Of a stretch of DNA of 64,000 nt, positions 1-10,796 are shown piece after piece; the first letter of the stretch is position 1, and every line of letters starts with the position of its first letter. The notes under the pieces were generated by a model that was not told the origin of the DNA, did not search any database, and was given only the letters and a program-made list of their open reading frames with translations. The stretch is from Vandammella animalimorsus. GTDB taxonomy: Bacteria; Pseudomonadota; Gammaproteobacteria; Burkholderiales; Burkholderiaceae_C. Made by a program: the position numbers and the translations under genes. The DNA lies in assembly GCF_002285285.1 (NCBI RefSeq), contig NZ_NSJF01000002.1, forward strand, positions 62,001 to 126,000. Reading direction: 5' to 3'.

Positions 1-1
1 G

Positions 2-637
2 CCCACGCGCTGCGGCGGCTTTGGCGGGGCCGAGGGGCTGGCGCAATTCATCCGCGCCCAGGGCATCAGCCACGTGGTCGATGCCACGCACCCGTTCGCT
101 GCGCAGATGAGCCGCAATGCCTGCGCGGCCTGCGCGGCCACGGGCACGCCGCTGCTGGCACTGGAGCGCGCGCCCTGGCGGCCGCAGCCGGGCGATGCCT
201 GGATTGAGGTGCCGGACATGGCTGCCGCTGTGCAGGCCCTGCCCGTCGCTGCTGCGCGGGTCTTCCTGGCCATTGGCCGCAAGCCGCTGGCGGCCTTTGC
301 GGCCAAACCACAGCATTTTTATTTGCTGCGCCTGGTCGATGCTCCGCAGCCGGACAGCCTGCCGCTGCCGCATGCCCAGGTGGTGCTGGGGCGCGGGCCG
401 TTCAGCGCCGAGCAGGATTTGCAGCTGCTGCGCGCGCACGGCATCGGCTGGGTGGTGGCCAAGAACGCCGGCGGCGATGCCGCGCGCGGCAAGCTGGATG
501 CGGCGCGCGCGCTGGGCCTGCCGGTGGTGATGGTGCAGCGCCCGGCACTGCCCGAGCGCGCGCGCACCGAGCGAGTGGAAGCGGTGCTGCACTGGCTGGC
601 TCATGGCGCGCTGCCTGCGAGCGGGGCGGGGGGCTGA
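2..637 (+). CDS. cobK: Precorrin-6A reductase CobK, 5'-truncated by the window edge
   Basis: CobK/CbiJ reduces precorrin-6A to dihydro-precorrin-6A with NADPH in the cytosolic cobalamin pathway. The frame is open from base 2, and the true start lies outside the window. An RCGGFGG stretch near the edge and the following VVDATHPFA motif are typical of the family. The C-terminal half (RGPF...VVAKNAGG...KLDAAR...VVMVQRP) also matches. The last 37 bases overlap the convergent 3' end of cobJ. The GTG at 74 opens a visible frame but lies inside the conserved domain, so it is not the start. Together with cobGHIJ this supports the aerobic corrin route. Confidence 0.9.
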   Translation, partial: PTRCGGFGGAEGLAQFIRAQGISHVVDATHPFAAQMSRNACAACAATGTPLLALERAPWRPQPGDAWIEVPDMAAAVQALPVAAARVFLAIGRKPLAAFAAKPQHFYLLRLVDAPQPDSLPLPHAQVVLGRGPFSAEQDLQLLRAHGIGWVVAKNAGGDAARGKLDAARALGLPVVMVQRPALPERARTERVEAVLHWLAHGALPASGAGG

Positions 638-1524
638 TCGGCTGGCTGATTGGCGCTTTGGCCGGGCGCGCCGGGGTAGTGGCGCGGCGTGTAGATCCAG
701 TGCCGCTGCGCTGCGCCGATGCGGCGCGTGAGGCTGTTGCCCACCAGCACCACGGTGCGCATGTCGGCCATTTCCGGCTCGGCCTGCTGCAATGGGCAGC
801 ACAGCAATTGCTCATCGGGCGTGCACACGGCGCGCGCGAAGATCAGCAGGCGCTCGGGCTCGCAGTGCGTGCGCAGCAGTTGCAGCAGTCGCACAAAGCC
901 TTCGGGGCGGCTGCGTGAGCGCGGGTTGTACAGCGCCAGCGCAAAGTCCGCCTGCAATGCCAGGCGCACGCGCTGTTCGATCACGGCCCAGGGCTTGAGG
1001 TTGTCCGAGAGGTTGATGCAGCAAAAATCGTGGCCCAGCGGCGCGCCGGCGCGCGCGGCGGCGGCCAGCATGGCGGTGATGCCGGGCAGCACCTCGATGT
1101 CCAGCGCCAGCCACTGCGCGCGCTCGGGCGCGGCGGCGCATTCGATGGCTTCGAACACCGCCGAAGCCATGGCGAACACGCCTGGATCGCCTGAGGACAC
1201 CACGGCCACCTGCCGGCCCTGCGCGGCCAGCGCCAGCGCGTGGCGCGCGCGGGCCAGCTCCTCGCGGTTGTCGCTGGCGTGCCAGGCTGGGGTCTGTGCG
1301 CCGGGCTGGGCCTGCAGCAGTTGGCGCGCCCGCTCCACATAGGGCAGGTAGCCCACCACGTCGCTGGCGGCCTGCAGCGCTTGCAGCGCCGCGCCCGTGG
1401 TATGGGCCGCATCGCCCGGGCCCAGGCCAACGATGCACAGGCGGCCTGTAGCAGCCGCAGCGGCAGCGGCTGCCGCGCCGTTGTTGCAGCCGTGGTCGTT
1501 GCTGGCGTTGGCGTTGTTCAGCAT
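601..1524 (-). CDS. cobJ: Precorrin-3B C17-methyltransferase CobJ
   Basis: SAM-dependent methylation and ring contraction of precorrin-3B to precorrin-4. The protein has 307 residues. The SAM-binding GLGPGD motif is at about residues 33-38, followed by SSGDPGVFAMA, VLPGITAMLAAAAR and GHDFCCINLSDNLKPW, all hallmarks of CobJ/CbiH. The N-terminus carries a non-conserved extension with a nine-alanine run (residues 17-25). The start is the ATG at 1522-1524, which overlaps the end of cobI and implies translational coupling. The same frame stays open further upstream, but there it is only a shadow of cobI. It is the last gene of the lptFG-cobGHIJ run. Confidence 0.92.
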   Translation of the reverse strand: MLNNANASNDHGCNNGAAAAAAAAATGRLCIVGLGPGDAAHTTGAALQALQAASDVVGYLPYVERARQLLQAQPGAQTPAWHASDNREELARARHALALAAQGRQVAVVSSGDPGVFAMASAVFEAIECAAAPERAQWLALDIEVLPGITAMLAAAARAGAPLGHDFCCINLSDNLKPWAVIEQRVRLALQADFALALYNPRSRSRPEGFVRLLQLLRTHCEPERLLIFARAVCTPDEQLLCCPLQQAEPEMADMRTVVLVGNSLTRRIGAAQRHWIYTPRHYPGAPGQSANQPADQPPAPLAGSAP

Positions 1525-2285
1525 GGCGCGGCCTCCGGCCGGCGGCCCTGGCCGTGCACCAGCACGATGGCGAAGTAGGGGCAGGCGTCGCCGGGCACAT
1601 CGCTCAGCCGCGCCACCTGCTGATTGGCCATGGTGCCGTGCTGCACCAGCCAGGCATCGCTCAGGCGGCCGGCGCGCGCCAGCGCGCGGCGGATGCGCGG
1701 CAGGTTGCGGCCAACCTTCATCACCACCAGCGCCTCGGCGCTGCGCATGCGCCGCGCCAGCTCGTCTTCGGGCAGGGTGCCGGCCAGCACGGCCAGGGCG
1801 TCGTCGCCCCAGGTCATGGGCTGGCCCGTGGCGTGCCAGCAGCCCACCATGCCGGGGATGCCGGGCACGACCTGCAGCGCCACGTCGCCGCGCGCGCGCA
1901 GCCGCGTGTACAGGTGCATGAAGGAGCCGTAGAAGAACGGGTCGCCCTCGCACAGCACCACCACCTGCGCATCGCGCGCCAGCTGCGCCAGGCGCTGGCA
2001 CCAGTGGTCGTAAAAGCTGGCCAGCGCTTGCGTGTAGGCCGGGCTGTGCAGCGCAATTTCAGTGGTGACGGGGTACTCCATCGGGTACTCCTGCACGCCG
2101 GGCGCCAGCAGACCTTGAACGATCTGGCGCGCCTGGCCGGGGCGGCCCTTTTTGCGGAAGTAGGCCACGTGCTGGGCCTGGCACACCAGGCGCTGGGCCT
2201 TGACGCTCATCAGCTCCGGGTCGCCCGGGCCCAGACCGACGCAGACCACGCCCGGCGCGGCGGCAGGCAGCGGCTTACTCTGCAT
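1518..2285 (-). CDS. cobI: Precorrin-2 C20-methyltransferase CobI
   Basis: Adds the C20 methyl group to precorrin-2, giving precorrin-3A. The protein has 255 residues, with GLGPGDPEL at 17-25, CEGDPFFYGSFMHLY and VVPGIPGMVGCW, typical of the CobI/CbiL tetrapyrrole methylase family. The ATG at 2283-2285 was chosen because it overlaps the cobH stop by a few bases; a second ATG five codons upstream (2298-2300) is possible. It overlaps cobJ by 7 bases at its 3' end. It acts on the product of the uroporphyrinogen III methylase step, whose gene is not in this window. Confidence 0.92.
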   Translation of the reverse strand: MQSKPLPAAAPGVVCVGLGPGDPELMSVKAQRLVCQAQHVAYFRKKGRPGQARQIVQGLLAPGVQEYPMEYPVTTEIALHSPAYTQALASFYDHWCQRLAQLARDAQVVVLCEGDPFFYGSFMHLYTRLRARGDVALQVVPGIPGMVGCWHATGQPMTWGDDALAVLAGTLPEDELARRMRSAEALVVMKVGRNLPRIRRALARAGRLSDAWLVQHGTMANQQVARLSDVPGDACPYFAIVLVHGQGRRPEAAPC

Positions 2286-2904
2286 GGCTGGCCAGGGCAT
2301 TGATGGCGGCCACGGTGACGGCCGAGCCGCCCAGCCGGCCGCGCACCACCAGCGCGGGTGCAGGCAGCTCTTGCAGCAGCGCCTGCTTGGATTCGGCCGC
2401 GCCGACGAAGCCCACCGGGCAGCCGATGATGGCCGCCGGGCGCGGGCAGCCGGGCTGCTGCAGCATGTTCAGCAGGTGGAACAAGGCCGTGGGCGCATTG
2501 CCGATGGCCACTACCGCGCCGGCCAGCTGCGGCCGCCACAGCTCCAATGCTGCGGCGCTGCGCGTGGTGCCCAGGCGCTGGGCCAGCTCGGCCACGCCGG
2601 GCTCGTGCAGCGTGCAGACGATGCGGTTGGCCGCTGGAAGGCGTGCGCGCGTGATGCCTTCGCTGACCATGCGCGCATCGCACAGGATGGGCGCGCCAGC
2701 CTGCAGCGCCTGCCGCGCGGCGCGCGCCATGCCGGGGGAGAACTGCACCTGCTCGGCCAACTCGACCAGGCCTGCGGCATGCACCATGCGCACCACCACG
2801 GGCTCTTCGTCGGCGTCGAAGCGGCTCAGCTGCGCCTCGCTGCGGATGATGGCAAAGGACTGCCGGTAGATGGCGGCGCCGTCGGTTTCGTAGATGTGCG
2901 GCAT
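2275..2904 (-). CDS. cobH: Precorrin-8X methylmutase CobH
   Basis: Moves the C11 methyl group to C12, converting precorrin-8X to hydrogenobyrinate. The 209-residue length fits CobH/CbiC. The N-terminus ([18 protein letters not shown]...LSRF) and [21 protein letters not shown] are diagnostic, including the conserved catalytic histidine of RMVHA. The C-terminal [13 protein letters not shown] motif is present. The start ATG at 2902-2904 lies inside the 3' end of cobG (79-base overlap). The stop overlaps the cobI start. Confidence 0.94.
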   Translation of the reverse strand: MPHIYETDGAAIYRQSFAIIRSEAQLSRFDADEEPVVVRMVHAAGLVELAEQVQFSPGMARAARQALQAGAPILCDARMVSEGITRARLPAANRIVCTLHEPGVAELAQRLGTTRSAAALELWRPQLAGAVVAIGNAPTALFHLLNMLQQPGCPRPAAIIGCPVGFVGAAESKQALLQELPAPALVVRGRLGGSAVTVAAINALASHAE

Positions 2905-4304
2905 GGGGAGCCTGAATCGGAATCTTGCTTGAAAAACAGGGCGCTATTGTCGCGCAGCGCCGCTGTATCCATCGGCTGGCCGGGCGCTTGCTTGGCCCCC
3001 TGGGGCAGCAGGGCAAAGCGGGGCTGGCCTGAGCCTTGCACGGCGCGCAGCGTGAGCGCGGCCTGCTCGGGGCGGGCGCAGTCCTTGGCGCAGCCGCTGA
3101 CGTGCAGGTGCCGGCCCGGCGGCACCTGCGGCGCCAGCGCCAGCGCCAGCGGCTGGGTGGGGGCCAGGGCCTGCCGGCAACCTGGCGCCCCGGCGCAGGC
3201 CGAGACGCGCAGGCGGGCATCGCCTGCATGGCCGATCCAGTGGCGGGCGTCATCCAGCCCGGCCAGGCGCAGCCAGTGCGCGCTGGGCGGCTGCGCCGCC
3301 TCGATCAGCAGCATGCGCCATGGCGTGATGCGCAGCATGGGCGCGCCCGCGCTGGCGGCTGTTGCCAGCAGGGGCAGGGCCTGGGCCAGGCGCGAGAGCG
3401 CCAGCGCGTCGATGCGCCCCAGCGGCGCAGCCAGCAAAAGGCCGTGGCCGGGCAGCCAGCCCGGCTCGGGCGGAGCTGCTGGCGCCGTGGTCTGTGCATG
3501 GCTCGGTGCGGTGTTCAGCGCTGAGGGCGGCGGCAATTGCATCGCCAGCGGCAGCGGCCAAGGCGGCAGGTGCTGGCCGTGGCGGGCTTGCCAGTGCGCC
3601 AGCAGGCTGGCCATGCGGCCGGGGTGCTGGCCCTGGGCGCGGCGCTGCTGGGCCTGGACCGCACACCATTGCGCCAACACCAGGGCGCTGTCCAGTGCGG
3701 CGGCGGCATTGGGCGCGGTCAGCGCCCAGGGCTGGCCGTCGATTTGCAGCTGCCAGGCGGCCTCGCGCTGGCCGGGCGCGGGCGCCAGGCGCAGCAATTG
3801 CAGGTCGCCCGGCAGCGCCGCCGAGCCGCCCTTACCGCCTGCCGGGGCATGGCCGATGGCCCAGCCGAACTTGGCTGGCAGCCCATCGAGGCCGGGGCTG
3901 TGCGCCAGCGCCTGCTGCAGGGCCTGGGCCATGGCCAGCAGGCCGTCGCCGGGCTGCCACAGCGGGTCAATGACGAGGTTGCGCAGGCGCTCCTGGCGCG
4001 CATCGGCATCGAGCAGTCCGGCTCCGGCCAGGGCGCGCAACACGGCCGGATGGCGCGCGGCCTGCAGGCCGCGCAACTGCAGGTTGGCGCGGCGCGAGAG
4101 CTCAATCACGCCCGCGCCGTGCGACTGGGCCAGACGCGCCAGGCGCAGGCCCTGGCGCGCGCTCAGGCAGCCCAGTGGCGGGCGCACGCGCAGCACCAGC
4201 CCGTCGCCACTGGCCATGGGTTGCCAGGCGCCTGGGCACCAGCCGCGCACGGCCGCAGAGCCTGGCGGCGCCAAGGTGGGGTTCAGCGCTGGCGCACCAT
4301 CCAT
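2826..4304 (-). CDS. cobG: Precorrin-3B synthase CobG
   Basis: CobG is a monooxygenase of the aerobic B12 route that hydroxylates precorrin-3A; family members bind a 4Fe-4S cluster and are related to sulfite/nitrite reductases. The protein has 492 residues. Cysteines in SACAGAPGC (near residue 371) and SGCAKDC (near 400) fit the cluster site, and [10 protein letters not shown] matches the N-terminal ferredoxin-like half. The ATG at 4302-4304 overlaps the lptG stop by 22 bases. The last 26 codons overlap cobH and read as low-complexity Ser/Thr/Pro sequence, so the natural stop may have been lost or the C-terminus may simply be unconserved. Confidence 0.85.
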   Translation of the reverse strand: MDGAPALNPTLAPPGSAAVRGWCPGAWQPMASGDGLVLRVRPPLGCLSARQGLRLARLAQSHGAGVIELSRRANLQLRGLQAARHPAVLRALAGAGLLDADARQERLRNLVIDPLWQPGDGLLAMAQALQQALAHSPGLDGLPAKFGWAIGHAPAGGKGGSAALPGDLQLLRLAPAPGQREAAWQLQIDGQPWALTAPNAAAALDSALVLAQWCAVQAQQRRAQGQHPGRMASLLAHWQARHGQHLPPWPLPLAMQLPPPSALNTAPSHAQTTAPAAPPEPGWLPGHGLLLAAPLGRIDALALSRLAQALPLLATAASAGAPMLRITPWRMLLIEAAQPPSAHWLRLAGLDDARHWIGHAGDARLRVSACAGAPGCRQALAPTQPLALALAPQVPPGRHLHVSGCAKDCARPEQAALTLRAVQGSGQPRFALLPQGAKQAPGQPMDTAALRDNSALFFKQDSDSGSPCRTSTKPTAPPSTGSPLPSSAARRS

Positions 4305-5434
4305 GTGAACACCCCCAGCGCCAGCAGGGTGTAGGCCACGGCCGGGGCGGCTGCCGTGGGCAGCGGCGGCCAGCCGCGCAGATTGCCCATGTAGCCCAGC
4401 ACGTTGTTGAGCATCAAATAGCTGATGCCCACCAGGATGCCGATGAACATGTAGCCGACGATGCCGCCGGAGCGAAAGTGCAGGTAGGCAAAGGGCAGGG
4501 CCAGCACCACCATCACCAGGCAACCCAGCGGGTAGAACACTTTGCGCCACAGCTCCAGCTCGAAGCGCTGGGTGGATTGGTCGTTGGCGCGCAGGTGGCG
4601 CACGTAGTCCAGCAACTGCATGGTGGACATGCCATCGGACTTGAGGATGGCGGCATTGACCATGGCGCTGGTGATGCCGGTGGGCCAGGCCAGCTCGTCA
4701 TGCCGCTGCACTTGCATGGGGGTGAGCGAGGCATCCAGGCTGCCGTCGGCCTGCAGCGTTGGCGTGTCGGTCTGCGCGGGCAGGGTTTCCTCCTGCGCCT
4801 GCTGCAGTTGCCAGAGGCCGGGGCGCACCAGGGCGCTGCTGGCGTGGATCTGGCGGCTGAGGCGGCCATCGGTGGCGAACTCGAAGATGCGGATGCCCTG
4901 CATCTGCCGACCATCGGCCTGCAGCGCCGTGACGCTGACGATGCGCGAGCCATCGCTGTGGCGCTCGCGCAGCCAGGCGCCCGCGCCGCCGCCAGCGACG
5001 ATGCGCCCGCCCAGGTGCTGCGCGCGCAGCAGCTGCGCCGAGCGCTCGGCCCAGGGGGCGATGTAGTCGCCCATGACAAAGGTCACGGCGGTGAACAGCA
5101 GGCCCACGCCCAGCAGAATGCCCAGCGCCTGGCCCGGCCCCAGACCGCCGGTGCGCAGGATGGTGAACTGCGAGGTCTTGGCGTAGCGCGCCATCACGAA
5201 CACGGTGCCGATCAGCACGCAGATGGGCAGCAGCTCATAAACGTGCATCGGCGCGGAGAACGCCATGTGCGTGAGCGCCTGCAGCATGCCGTAGCTGCTT
5301 TGCACGCCGCTGCGACTGACAAAACGGCTTTCGCTGATCAGGTCGAAGAACAGCAACAGCGCCAGAAAGGCGGCGGTGGTCATCGCCACGGTGGCGATGA
5401 TCTCCTTTTGCAGCATGCGGGTAACGATCTTCAT
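4283..5434 (-). CDS. lptG: LPS export permease LptG
   Basis: Inner-membrane permease of the LptB2FG ABC exporter that extracts lipopolysaccharide and passes it to LptC/LptA. The protein has 383 residues. A first membrane segment lies near residues 12-32 ([19 protein letters not shown]), further segments near 60-120, a periplasmic beta-jellyroll in the middle, and three C-terminal segments. The start ATG (5432-5434) overlaps the lptF stop in an ATGA arrangement, so translation is probably coupled. An upstream in-frame start exists but lies inside lptF and lacks the family pattern. It is followed by cobG with overlap, an unusual operon partner. Confidence 0.92.
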   Translation of the reverse strand: MKIVTRMLQKEIIATVAMTTAAFLALLLFFDLISESRFVSRSGVQSSYGMLQALTHMAFSAPMHVYELLPICVLIGTVFVMARYAKTSQFTILRTGGLGPGQALGILLGVGLLFTAVTFVMGDYIAPWAERSAQLLRAQHLGGRIVAGGGAGAWLRERHSDGSRIVSVTALQADGRQMQGIRIFEFATDGRLSRQIHASSALVRPGLWQLQQAQEETLPAQTDTPTLQADGSLDASLTPMQVQRHDELAWPTGITSAMVNAAILKSDGMSTMQLLDYVRHLRANDQSTQRFELELWRKVFYPLGCLVMVVLALPFAYLHFRSGGIVGYMFIGILVGISYLMLNNVLGYMGNLRGWPPLPTAAAPAVAYTLLALGVFTWMVRQR

Positions 5435-6603
5435 GCCATGGCCTCCCGACGGCGCCACAGTTGCTGCACCGACCACTGCGCATTGCGCGCCCATAGCCAG
5501 CAAATGCCAATCAACAACACGCTGCCATGCAGCCCCAGCAGCCAGACGCCGCCGTGTATGCTGCCGCGCGCCACCCAGTTCTGCCCCAGCGTGAGCAGGT
5601 TGAAATAGACCACGAATACCAGCAGCGCCGTGACGATGTGGCCCATGCGGCCCGAGCGCGGGTTGCTGCTGGTCAGCGCCAGCGCCAGCAGCACGTAGTT
5701 GATGGCCGCCAGCACCAAGCCAGCGCGCCAGACCAGCTCAGCTGTGTAGGCGCGGCGCAGTTGCTGGGCCTCGTGCCCGCTGGGCGGCGGGGCATCGGGC
5801 CCGGCCAGTGAAACGGGCGGGGCCACGCCGCGAATGCGCGCCAGCAGCTCCAGCGTGGGGGTGGAGCGGATCGTGGCCTGCGCCGTGCCGATCGGGTCGC
5901 GTTGCAGCAGCGCTTCGTACTGTGCGAACTCGGCCACGCGCAGCGCTGGGCGCTGGCCGCGCAGCTGCTCGGTGCGTTGGCCAGTCTCCAGCACGATGCG
6001 GCTCTGGCCCTGGCCTTGCACCAGGCTGGCGTGGCGCGCCGTGGTCACGGCGCTGTGCTCCTCGCCCTGCTGGGCGAAGAAAATCTGCCGCGCCTGCTCC
6101 AGCGAGCTGCTGTCGCGATCGACGAAGAACACGCTCTCGCCGTTGGAGGAAATCTGAAACTCGCCGGGCGCAATGCGGTCAAGATCGCTGCGTTGCTGGA
6201 ACTGGTGGCGCAAATCCAGAATGCGCGCCTGCGACCAGGGCCAGCCCAGCAGCGACAGCGCGGCAATGGCCAGCAACAGCGGCCAGGCAAAACGCAGCAG
6301 CGGTGCGAGAAAACCAGCCAGCCCCTGGCCGCTGGCGAACCAGATCACCATCTCGCTGTCCTGGTACATGCGCGCCAGCGTGCCGATGATGGCCACAAAC
6401 AGGCTCAGGCTGAGCACGATGGGCATATAGCCCAAAACGGTGTAGCCCATCACCAGCATAATGTCGGACGGACTGACCGAGCCCTTGCTGGCCTGGCCCA
6501 AAGTGCGGATCAGCATCAGCGTGACGACCACGGTCAACAGCACCGTCAGCGTCCCCAGAAAAGTGCGCGACAAATCCTTGCGCAAGGCGGCATCGAACAG
6601 CAT
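5431..6603 (-). CDS. lptF: LPS export permease LptF
   Basis: Partner of LptG in the LPS exporter. The protein has 390 residues and begins MLFDAALRKDLSRTFLGTLTVLL, the standard N-terminus. It has membrane helices near 15-35, 53-75 and 100-120, a periplasmic jellyroll, then three helices from about residue 295. It is the first gene of the lptF-lptG-cobG-cobH-cobI-cobJ series, so this promoter region may control B12 genes too. Only 58 bases separate it from the divergent pepA start, and both promoters must fit there or inside the genes. Confidence 0.93.
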   Translation of the reverse strand: MLFDAALRKDLSRTFLGTLTVLLTVVVTLMLIRTLGQASKGSVSPSDIMLVMGYTVLGYMPIVLSLSLFVAIIGTLARMYQDSEMVIWFASGQGLAGFLAPLLRFAWPLLLAIAALSLLGWPWSQARILDLRHQFQQRSDLDRIAPGEFQISSNGESVFFVDRDSSSLEQARQIFFAQQGEEHSAVTTARHASLVQGQGQSRIVLETGQRTEQLRGQRPALRVAEFAQYEALLQRDPIGTAQATIRSTPTLELLARIRGVAPPVSLAGPDAPPPSGHEAQQLRRAYTAELVWRAGLVLAAINYVLLALALTSSNPRSGRMGHIVTALLVFVVYFNLLTLGQNWVARGSIHGGVWLLGLHGSVLLIGICWLWARNAQWSVQQLWRRREAMA

Positions 6604-6661
6604 GGCTCAGGACGGAATGAGAAAACTCTCGAACAAGGCAACGATTGGAGAAAGACACGCC

Positions 6662-8281
6662 ATGGCGATGACGCTGGAATTGAAGACCCTGAGCCTGCAA
6701 AGCGCAGCCCAGGAAAAGGCCGACCTGCTGCTGGTGCTGGTGCCCCAGGCCGAGGCTGGGCAGCAGCAGGAGCCAAAGACCCAGGCGGCAGAAAACGAAG
6801 GCGCTGCAGCGTTGCGGCAATTGCTGCAGCAAGCGCAGCAAAGCGGTGATTTCGAGCCGGCCAAGCTTGGCAACCAACTGGCGCTCTACAGTGTCGCACA
6901 AGTCGCTGCGCGCAAAGTCCTGCTGCTGGGCGTGGCCCAGGCCAGGCCCGCACAGCTGTGCAAGGCCATTGAAGGCGTGGCGGCGCAGCTGCGCCAAAAA
7001 GGCGTGAAGAAAGCCGTGGTGCTGGCGTTGGGCGATGCCGCGCAGGACGATGCCGCCGTGCAGGCCCTGGCGCGGGCCCTGAGCGCGGCCGCCTACTGCT
7101 ACCGCCATACCAAGCCCAGCGAGCCTGAAGTGTCGCTGCAGAAAATCGTGCTCGGCGTGGCCAGCAAGGCCCGCGCCCAAGCCGCGTTCGAGCAAGCGCT
7201 GGGCGTGGCCGCCGGCATCGCGCTGGCGCGCGAGCTGGGCAATTTGCCGGCCAATCACGCCACGCCCACGCGCCTGGCGCAGACCGCGCGCGAGTTGGCC
7301 AAGGCCAAGGGCATCAGCGTCAAAGTGCATGCGCAGCGTGAGCTCGAACGCCTGAAGATGGGTGCTTTCCTGGCCGTTGCGCAGGGCTCGGCCCAGCCGC
7401 CGCAGCTCATCGAGCTGCACTATCAGGGCGCGCCCAAGACGCAGCCGCCGGTGGTGCTGGTGGGCAAGGGCGTGACCTTCGACACCGGCGGCATCTCCAT
7501 CAAGCCCGCCGCCGGCATGGACGAAATGAAGTTCGACATGTGCGGCGCCGCCAGCGTGCTGGGCGTCTTCCAGGCCCTGGCGCGGCTGCAGCCGCGCATC
7601 AACGTCGTCGGCCTGGTGCCAGCCACGGAGAACATGCCTGGCGGCAAGGCCGTCAAGCCCGGCGACGTGGTCACCAGCATGAGTGGGCAGACCATCGAAG
7701 TGCTCAACACCGACGCCGAGGGCCGGCTGATCCTGTGCGATGCGCTGAGCTATGCGGCGCGCTTCAAGCCCAGCGCGGTGATCGACATCGCCACCCTCAC
7801 CGGCGCCTGCGTGATCGCGCTGGGCGGCGTGCGCAGCGGCGTGTTCGCCAGCGACGACGCGCTGGCCCAGGCCCTGCTGCAGGCTGGCGAGGCTGCCCAG
7901 GATCTGGGCTGGCGCATGCCGCTGGACGACGATTACGGCCAGGGCCTCAAGAGCGCCTTTGCCGACATGGCCAACGTCGCTGGGCGCGAAGCCGGGGCGG
8001 TGACAGCGGCCAAGTTCCTGCAGAAGTTCGCTGGCGACTGGCCCTGGGCGCACCTGGACATCGCCGGCACAGCCTGGAAAAGCGGCAACGCCAAGGGCGC
8101 CACAGGCCGCCCCGTGGGTTTGCTGATGCACTATCTGCTGGGCCTGGCCACCGCCCAGGCTGCCGAGGCCGCGCCGCAACGCAAGCCCGCATCGCCGGGC
8201 GGCCAGACCAGCAAGGCCGGCAAGAAACCTGCAAAGTCGCCCCCCACCAGCAAAGCCCGCACGGCGGCCAAGCGCACGTAA
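6662..8281 (+). CDS. pepA: Leucyl aminopeptidase PepA (M17)
   Basis: Cytosolic, two-metal, hexameric aminopeptidase of peptide turnover. The protein has 539 residues against about 500 for the family. The metal-binding segment (VGKGVTFDTGGISIKP) and the M17 signature NTDAEGRLILCDAL are intact. The C-terminus carries an extra Lys/Ala/Pro-rich tail of about 35 residues (SKAGKKPAKSPPTSKAR), which is not part of the catalytic domain and resembles a flexible basic tail. The start ATG at 6662 was chosen for the GGAG element 15 bases upstream and the standard beginning MTLELKT two codons in. It is divergent from lptF. Confidence 0.94.
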   Translation: MAMTLELKTLSLQSAAQEKADLLLVLVPQAEAGQQQEPKTQAAENEGAAALRQLLQQAQQSGDFEPAKLGNQLALYSVAQVAARKVLLLGVAQARPAQLCKAIEGVAAQLRQKGVKKAVVLALGDAAQDDAAVQALARALSAAAYCYRHTKPSEPEVSLQKIVLGVASKARAQAAFEQALGVAAGIALARELGNLPANHATPTRLAQTARELAKAKGISVKVHAQRELERLKMGAFLAVAQGSAQPPQLIELHYQGAPKTQPPVVLVGKGVTFDTGGISIKPAAGMDEMKFDMCGAASVLGVFQALARLQPRINVVGLVPATENMPGGKAVKPGDVVTSMSGQTIEVLNTDAEGRLILCDALSYAARFKPSAVIDIATLTGACVIALGGVRSGVFASDDALAQALLQAGEAAQDLGWRMPLDDDYGQGLKSAFADMANVAGREAGAVTAAKFLQKFAGDWPWAHLDIAGTAWKSGNAKGATGRPVGLLMHYLLGLATAQAAEAAPQRKPASPGGQTSKAGKKPAKSPPTSKARTAAKRT

Positions 8282-8427
8282 GCCTGGCGCGGCAGGTTGA
8301 ATGCCTGTCCCAATCCCGCCTTCGTGCGTCCGAGTCGGGCGGTCGAGGGCGGGCAGCTCCAAGTGTGCAGCGCTGCTCTGCACGGTTTCTGAAGGGGCAA
8401 GCCATTCTTGTCCATTGCAAAGGCAAT

Positions 8428-8457
8428 AAAAAAGGGGTTGGACTTTCGTCCAACCCC
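8428..8457 (-). terminator. Intrinsic terminator of the tRNA-Val transcript
   Basis: A 10-bp perfect stem (8434-8443 with 8448-8457, loop TTTC) is followed on the minus strand by six T residues. It sits 10 bases downstream of tRNA-Val. It could also slow plus-strand transcripts from pepA, but the T tract there is only three bases. Confidence 0.88.
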
Positions 8458-8466
8458 TTTGGGCTT

Positions 8467-8541
8467 TGGTGGGCGATACTGGGTTCGAACCAGTGACCCC
8501 TGCCGTGTGAAGGCAGTGCTCTACCGCTGAGCTAACCGCCC
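8467..8541 (-). tRNA. tRNA-Val (anticodon CAC)
   Basis: On the minus strand the sequence folds as a cloverleaf: acceptor GGGCGGT with ATCGCCC, anticodon stem CTGCC/GGCAG with loop TTCACAC, and T-loop GGTTCGAACC. The anticodon CAC reads GTG valine codons. The CCA end is encoded. A TATAGT -10-like hexamer lies upstream (minus strand, 8581-8586) without a good -35. Confidence 0.95.
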
Positions 8542-8640
8542 AAAGCATTTGAAATTCTGTGCCCCTCAAGGCAAGCGTGCACTATACCATCTTTTTCTGT
8601 GCTTGCCGGCTACAATGGGCCAAATTTCATGCGGGCCTAC

Positions 8641-8682
8641 AAAAAAACCTGCGCTGGTGCCTGGGCCAGTGCAGGTTTTTTT
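8641..8682. terminator. Bidirectional intrinsic terminator after sucD
   Basis: The arms AACCTGC and GCAGGTT flank an inner CTGG/CCAG pairing, with A7 on one side and T7 on the other, so the hairpin can act in either direction. The nearest gene end is sucD, about 50 bases away on the minus strand. Confidence 0.85.
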
Positions 8683-8729
8683 ATGTGCCATGCCGCCGGC
8701 GGGCGGCATGGCAGCTTGAGTTGTGGCTT

Positions 8730-9623
8730 TTACAGCAGGCTCTTGAGCAGCTTGCCCATTTCCGATGGGTTGCGCGTGACCTTGAAGCCGCACTCTTCCA
8801 TCACGGCCAGCTTGGCCTCGGCGGTGTCCTCGCCGCCGGAGATCAGCGCGCCTGCGTGGCCCATGCGCTTGCCCGGGGGGGCGGTCACGCCGGCGATGAA
8901 GCCGACCACGGGCTTTTTCATGTGCTCTTTGCACCAGCGGGCGGCTTCGGCCTCGTCGGGGCCGCCGATCTCGCCGATCATGATCACGGCGTCGGTGTCC
9001 GGGTCGTCGTTGAAGGCCTTCATCACGTCGATGTGCTTCAGGCCGTTGATCGGGTCGCCGCCAATGCCCACGGCGCTGGATTGGCCGATGCCCAGCTCGG
9101 TGAGCTGCGCCACGGCTTCATAGGTCAGCGTGCCCGAGCGCGAGACCACGCCCACGCGGCCTTTCTTGTGGATGTGGCCGGGCATGATGCCGATCTTGAT
9201 CTCGTCGGGCGTGATCAGGCCAGGGCAGTTGGGGCCCAGCAGCAGGGTTTTCTTGCCGCCAGCGGCTTCTTTGGCTTTCATGCGGTTGCGCACTTCCAGC
9301 ATGTCCTTGACGGGGATGCCTTCGGTGATGCAGATGGCCAGGTCCAGGTCGGCTTCCACCGCCTCCCAGATCGCGGCTGCGGCACCTGCGGGCGGCACGT
9401 AGATCACGCTCACCGTGGCGCCGGTTTCCTTGGCCGCTTCCTTGACGGAGGCGTAGATCGGCACGTCAAAAATCTTCTCGCCGGCCTTCTTGGGGTTCAC
9501 GCCGGCGACGAAGCAGTTCTTGCCGTTGGCGTATTCGATGCACTTCTCGGTGTGGAACTGGCCGGTCTTGCCGGTGATGCCTTGGGTGATGACTTTGGTG
9601 TCTTTGTTGATGTAGATCGACAT
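8730..9623 (-). CDS. sucD: Succinate-CoA ligase, alpha subunit SucD
   Basis: TCA-cycle enzyme subunit that binds CoA and carries the phospho-histidine in the interconversion of succinyl-CoA and succinate with nucleotide triphosphate formation. The 297-residue length is standard. The N-terminal [15 protein letters not shown] is the CoA-binding Rossmann start, LLGPNCPG is present, and the active histidine sits in GHAGALI at about residue 256. It lies 9 bases downstream of sucC in the same operon and is followed by a strong terminator. Confidence 0.97.
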   Translation of the reverse strand: MSIYINKDTKVITQGITGKTGQFHTEKCIEYANGKNCFVAGVNPKKAGEKIFDVPIYASVKEAAKETGATVSVIYVPPAGAAAAIWEAVEADLDLAICITEGIPVKDMLEVRNRMKAKEAAGGKKTLLLGPNCPGLITPDEIKIGIMPGHIHKKGRVGVVSRSGTLTYEAVAQLTELGIGQSSAVGIGGDPINGLKHIDVMKAFNDDPDTDAVIMIGEIGGPDEAEAARWCKEHMKKPVVGFIAGVTAPPGKRMGHAGALISGGEDTAEAKLAVMEECGFKVTRNPSEMGKLLKSLL

Positions 9624-9632
9624 GGCAATTCC

Positions 9633-10796
<1,164 letters not shown>

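Noticed and set aside
601-2001. A 466-codon frame suggesting a fused CobI-CobJ methylase
   Set aside because: The part upstream of 1524 is a shadow of cobI; the separate cobI frame carries all the conserved motifs.
4283-6603. A cobalamin riboswitch upstream of the cob genes
   Set aside because: I looked for the B12-box region near the lptF start and the lptG-cobG junction and saw nothing resembling it.
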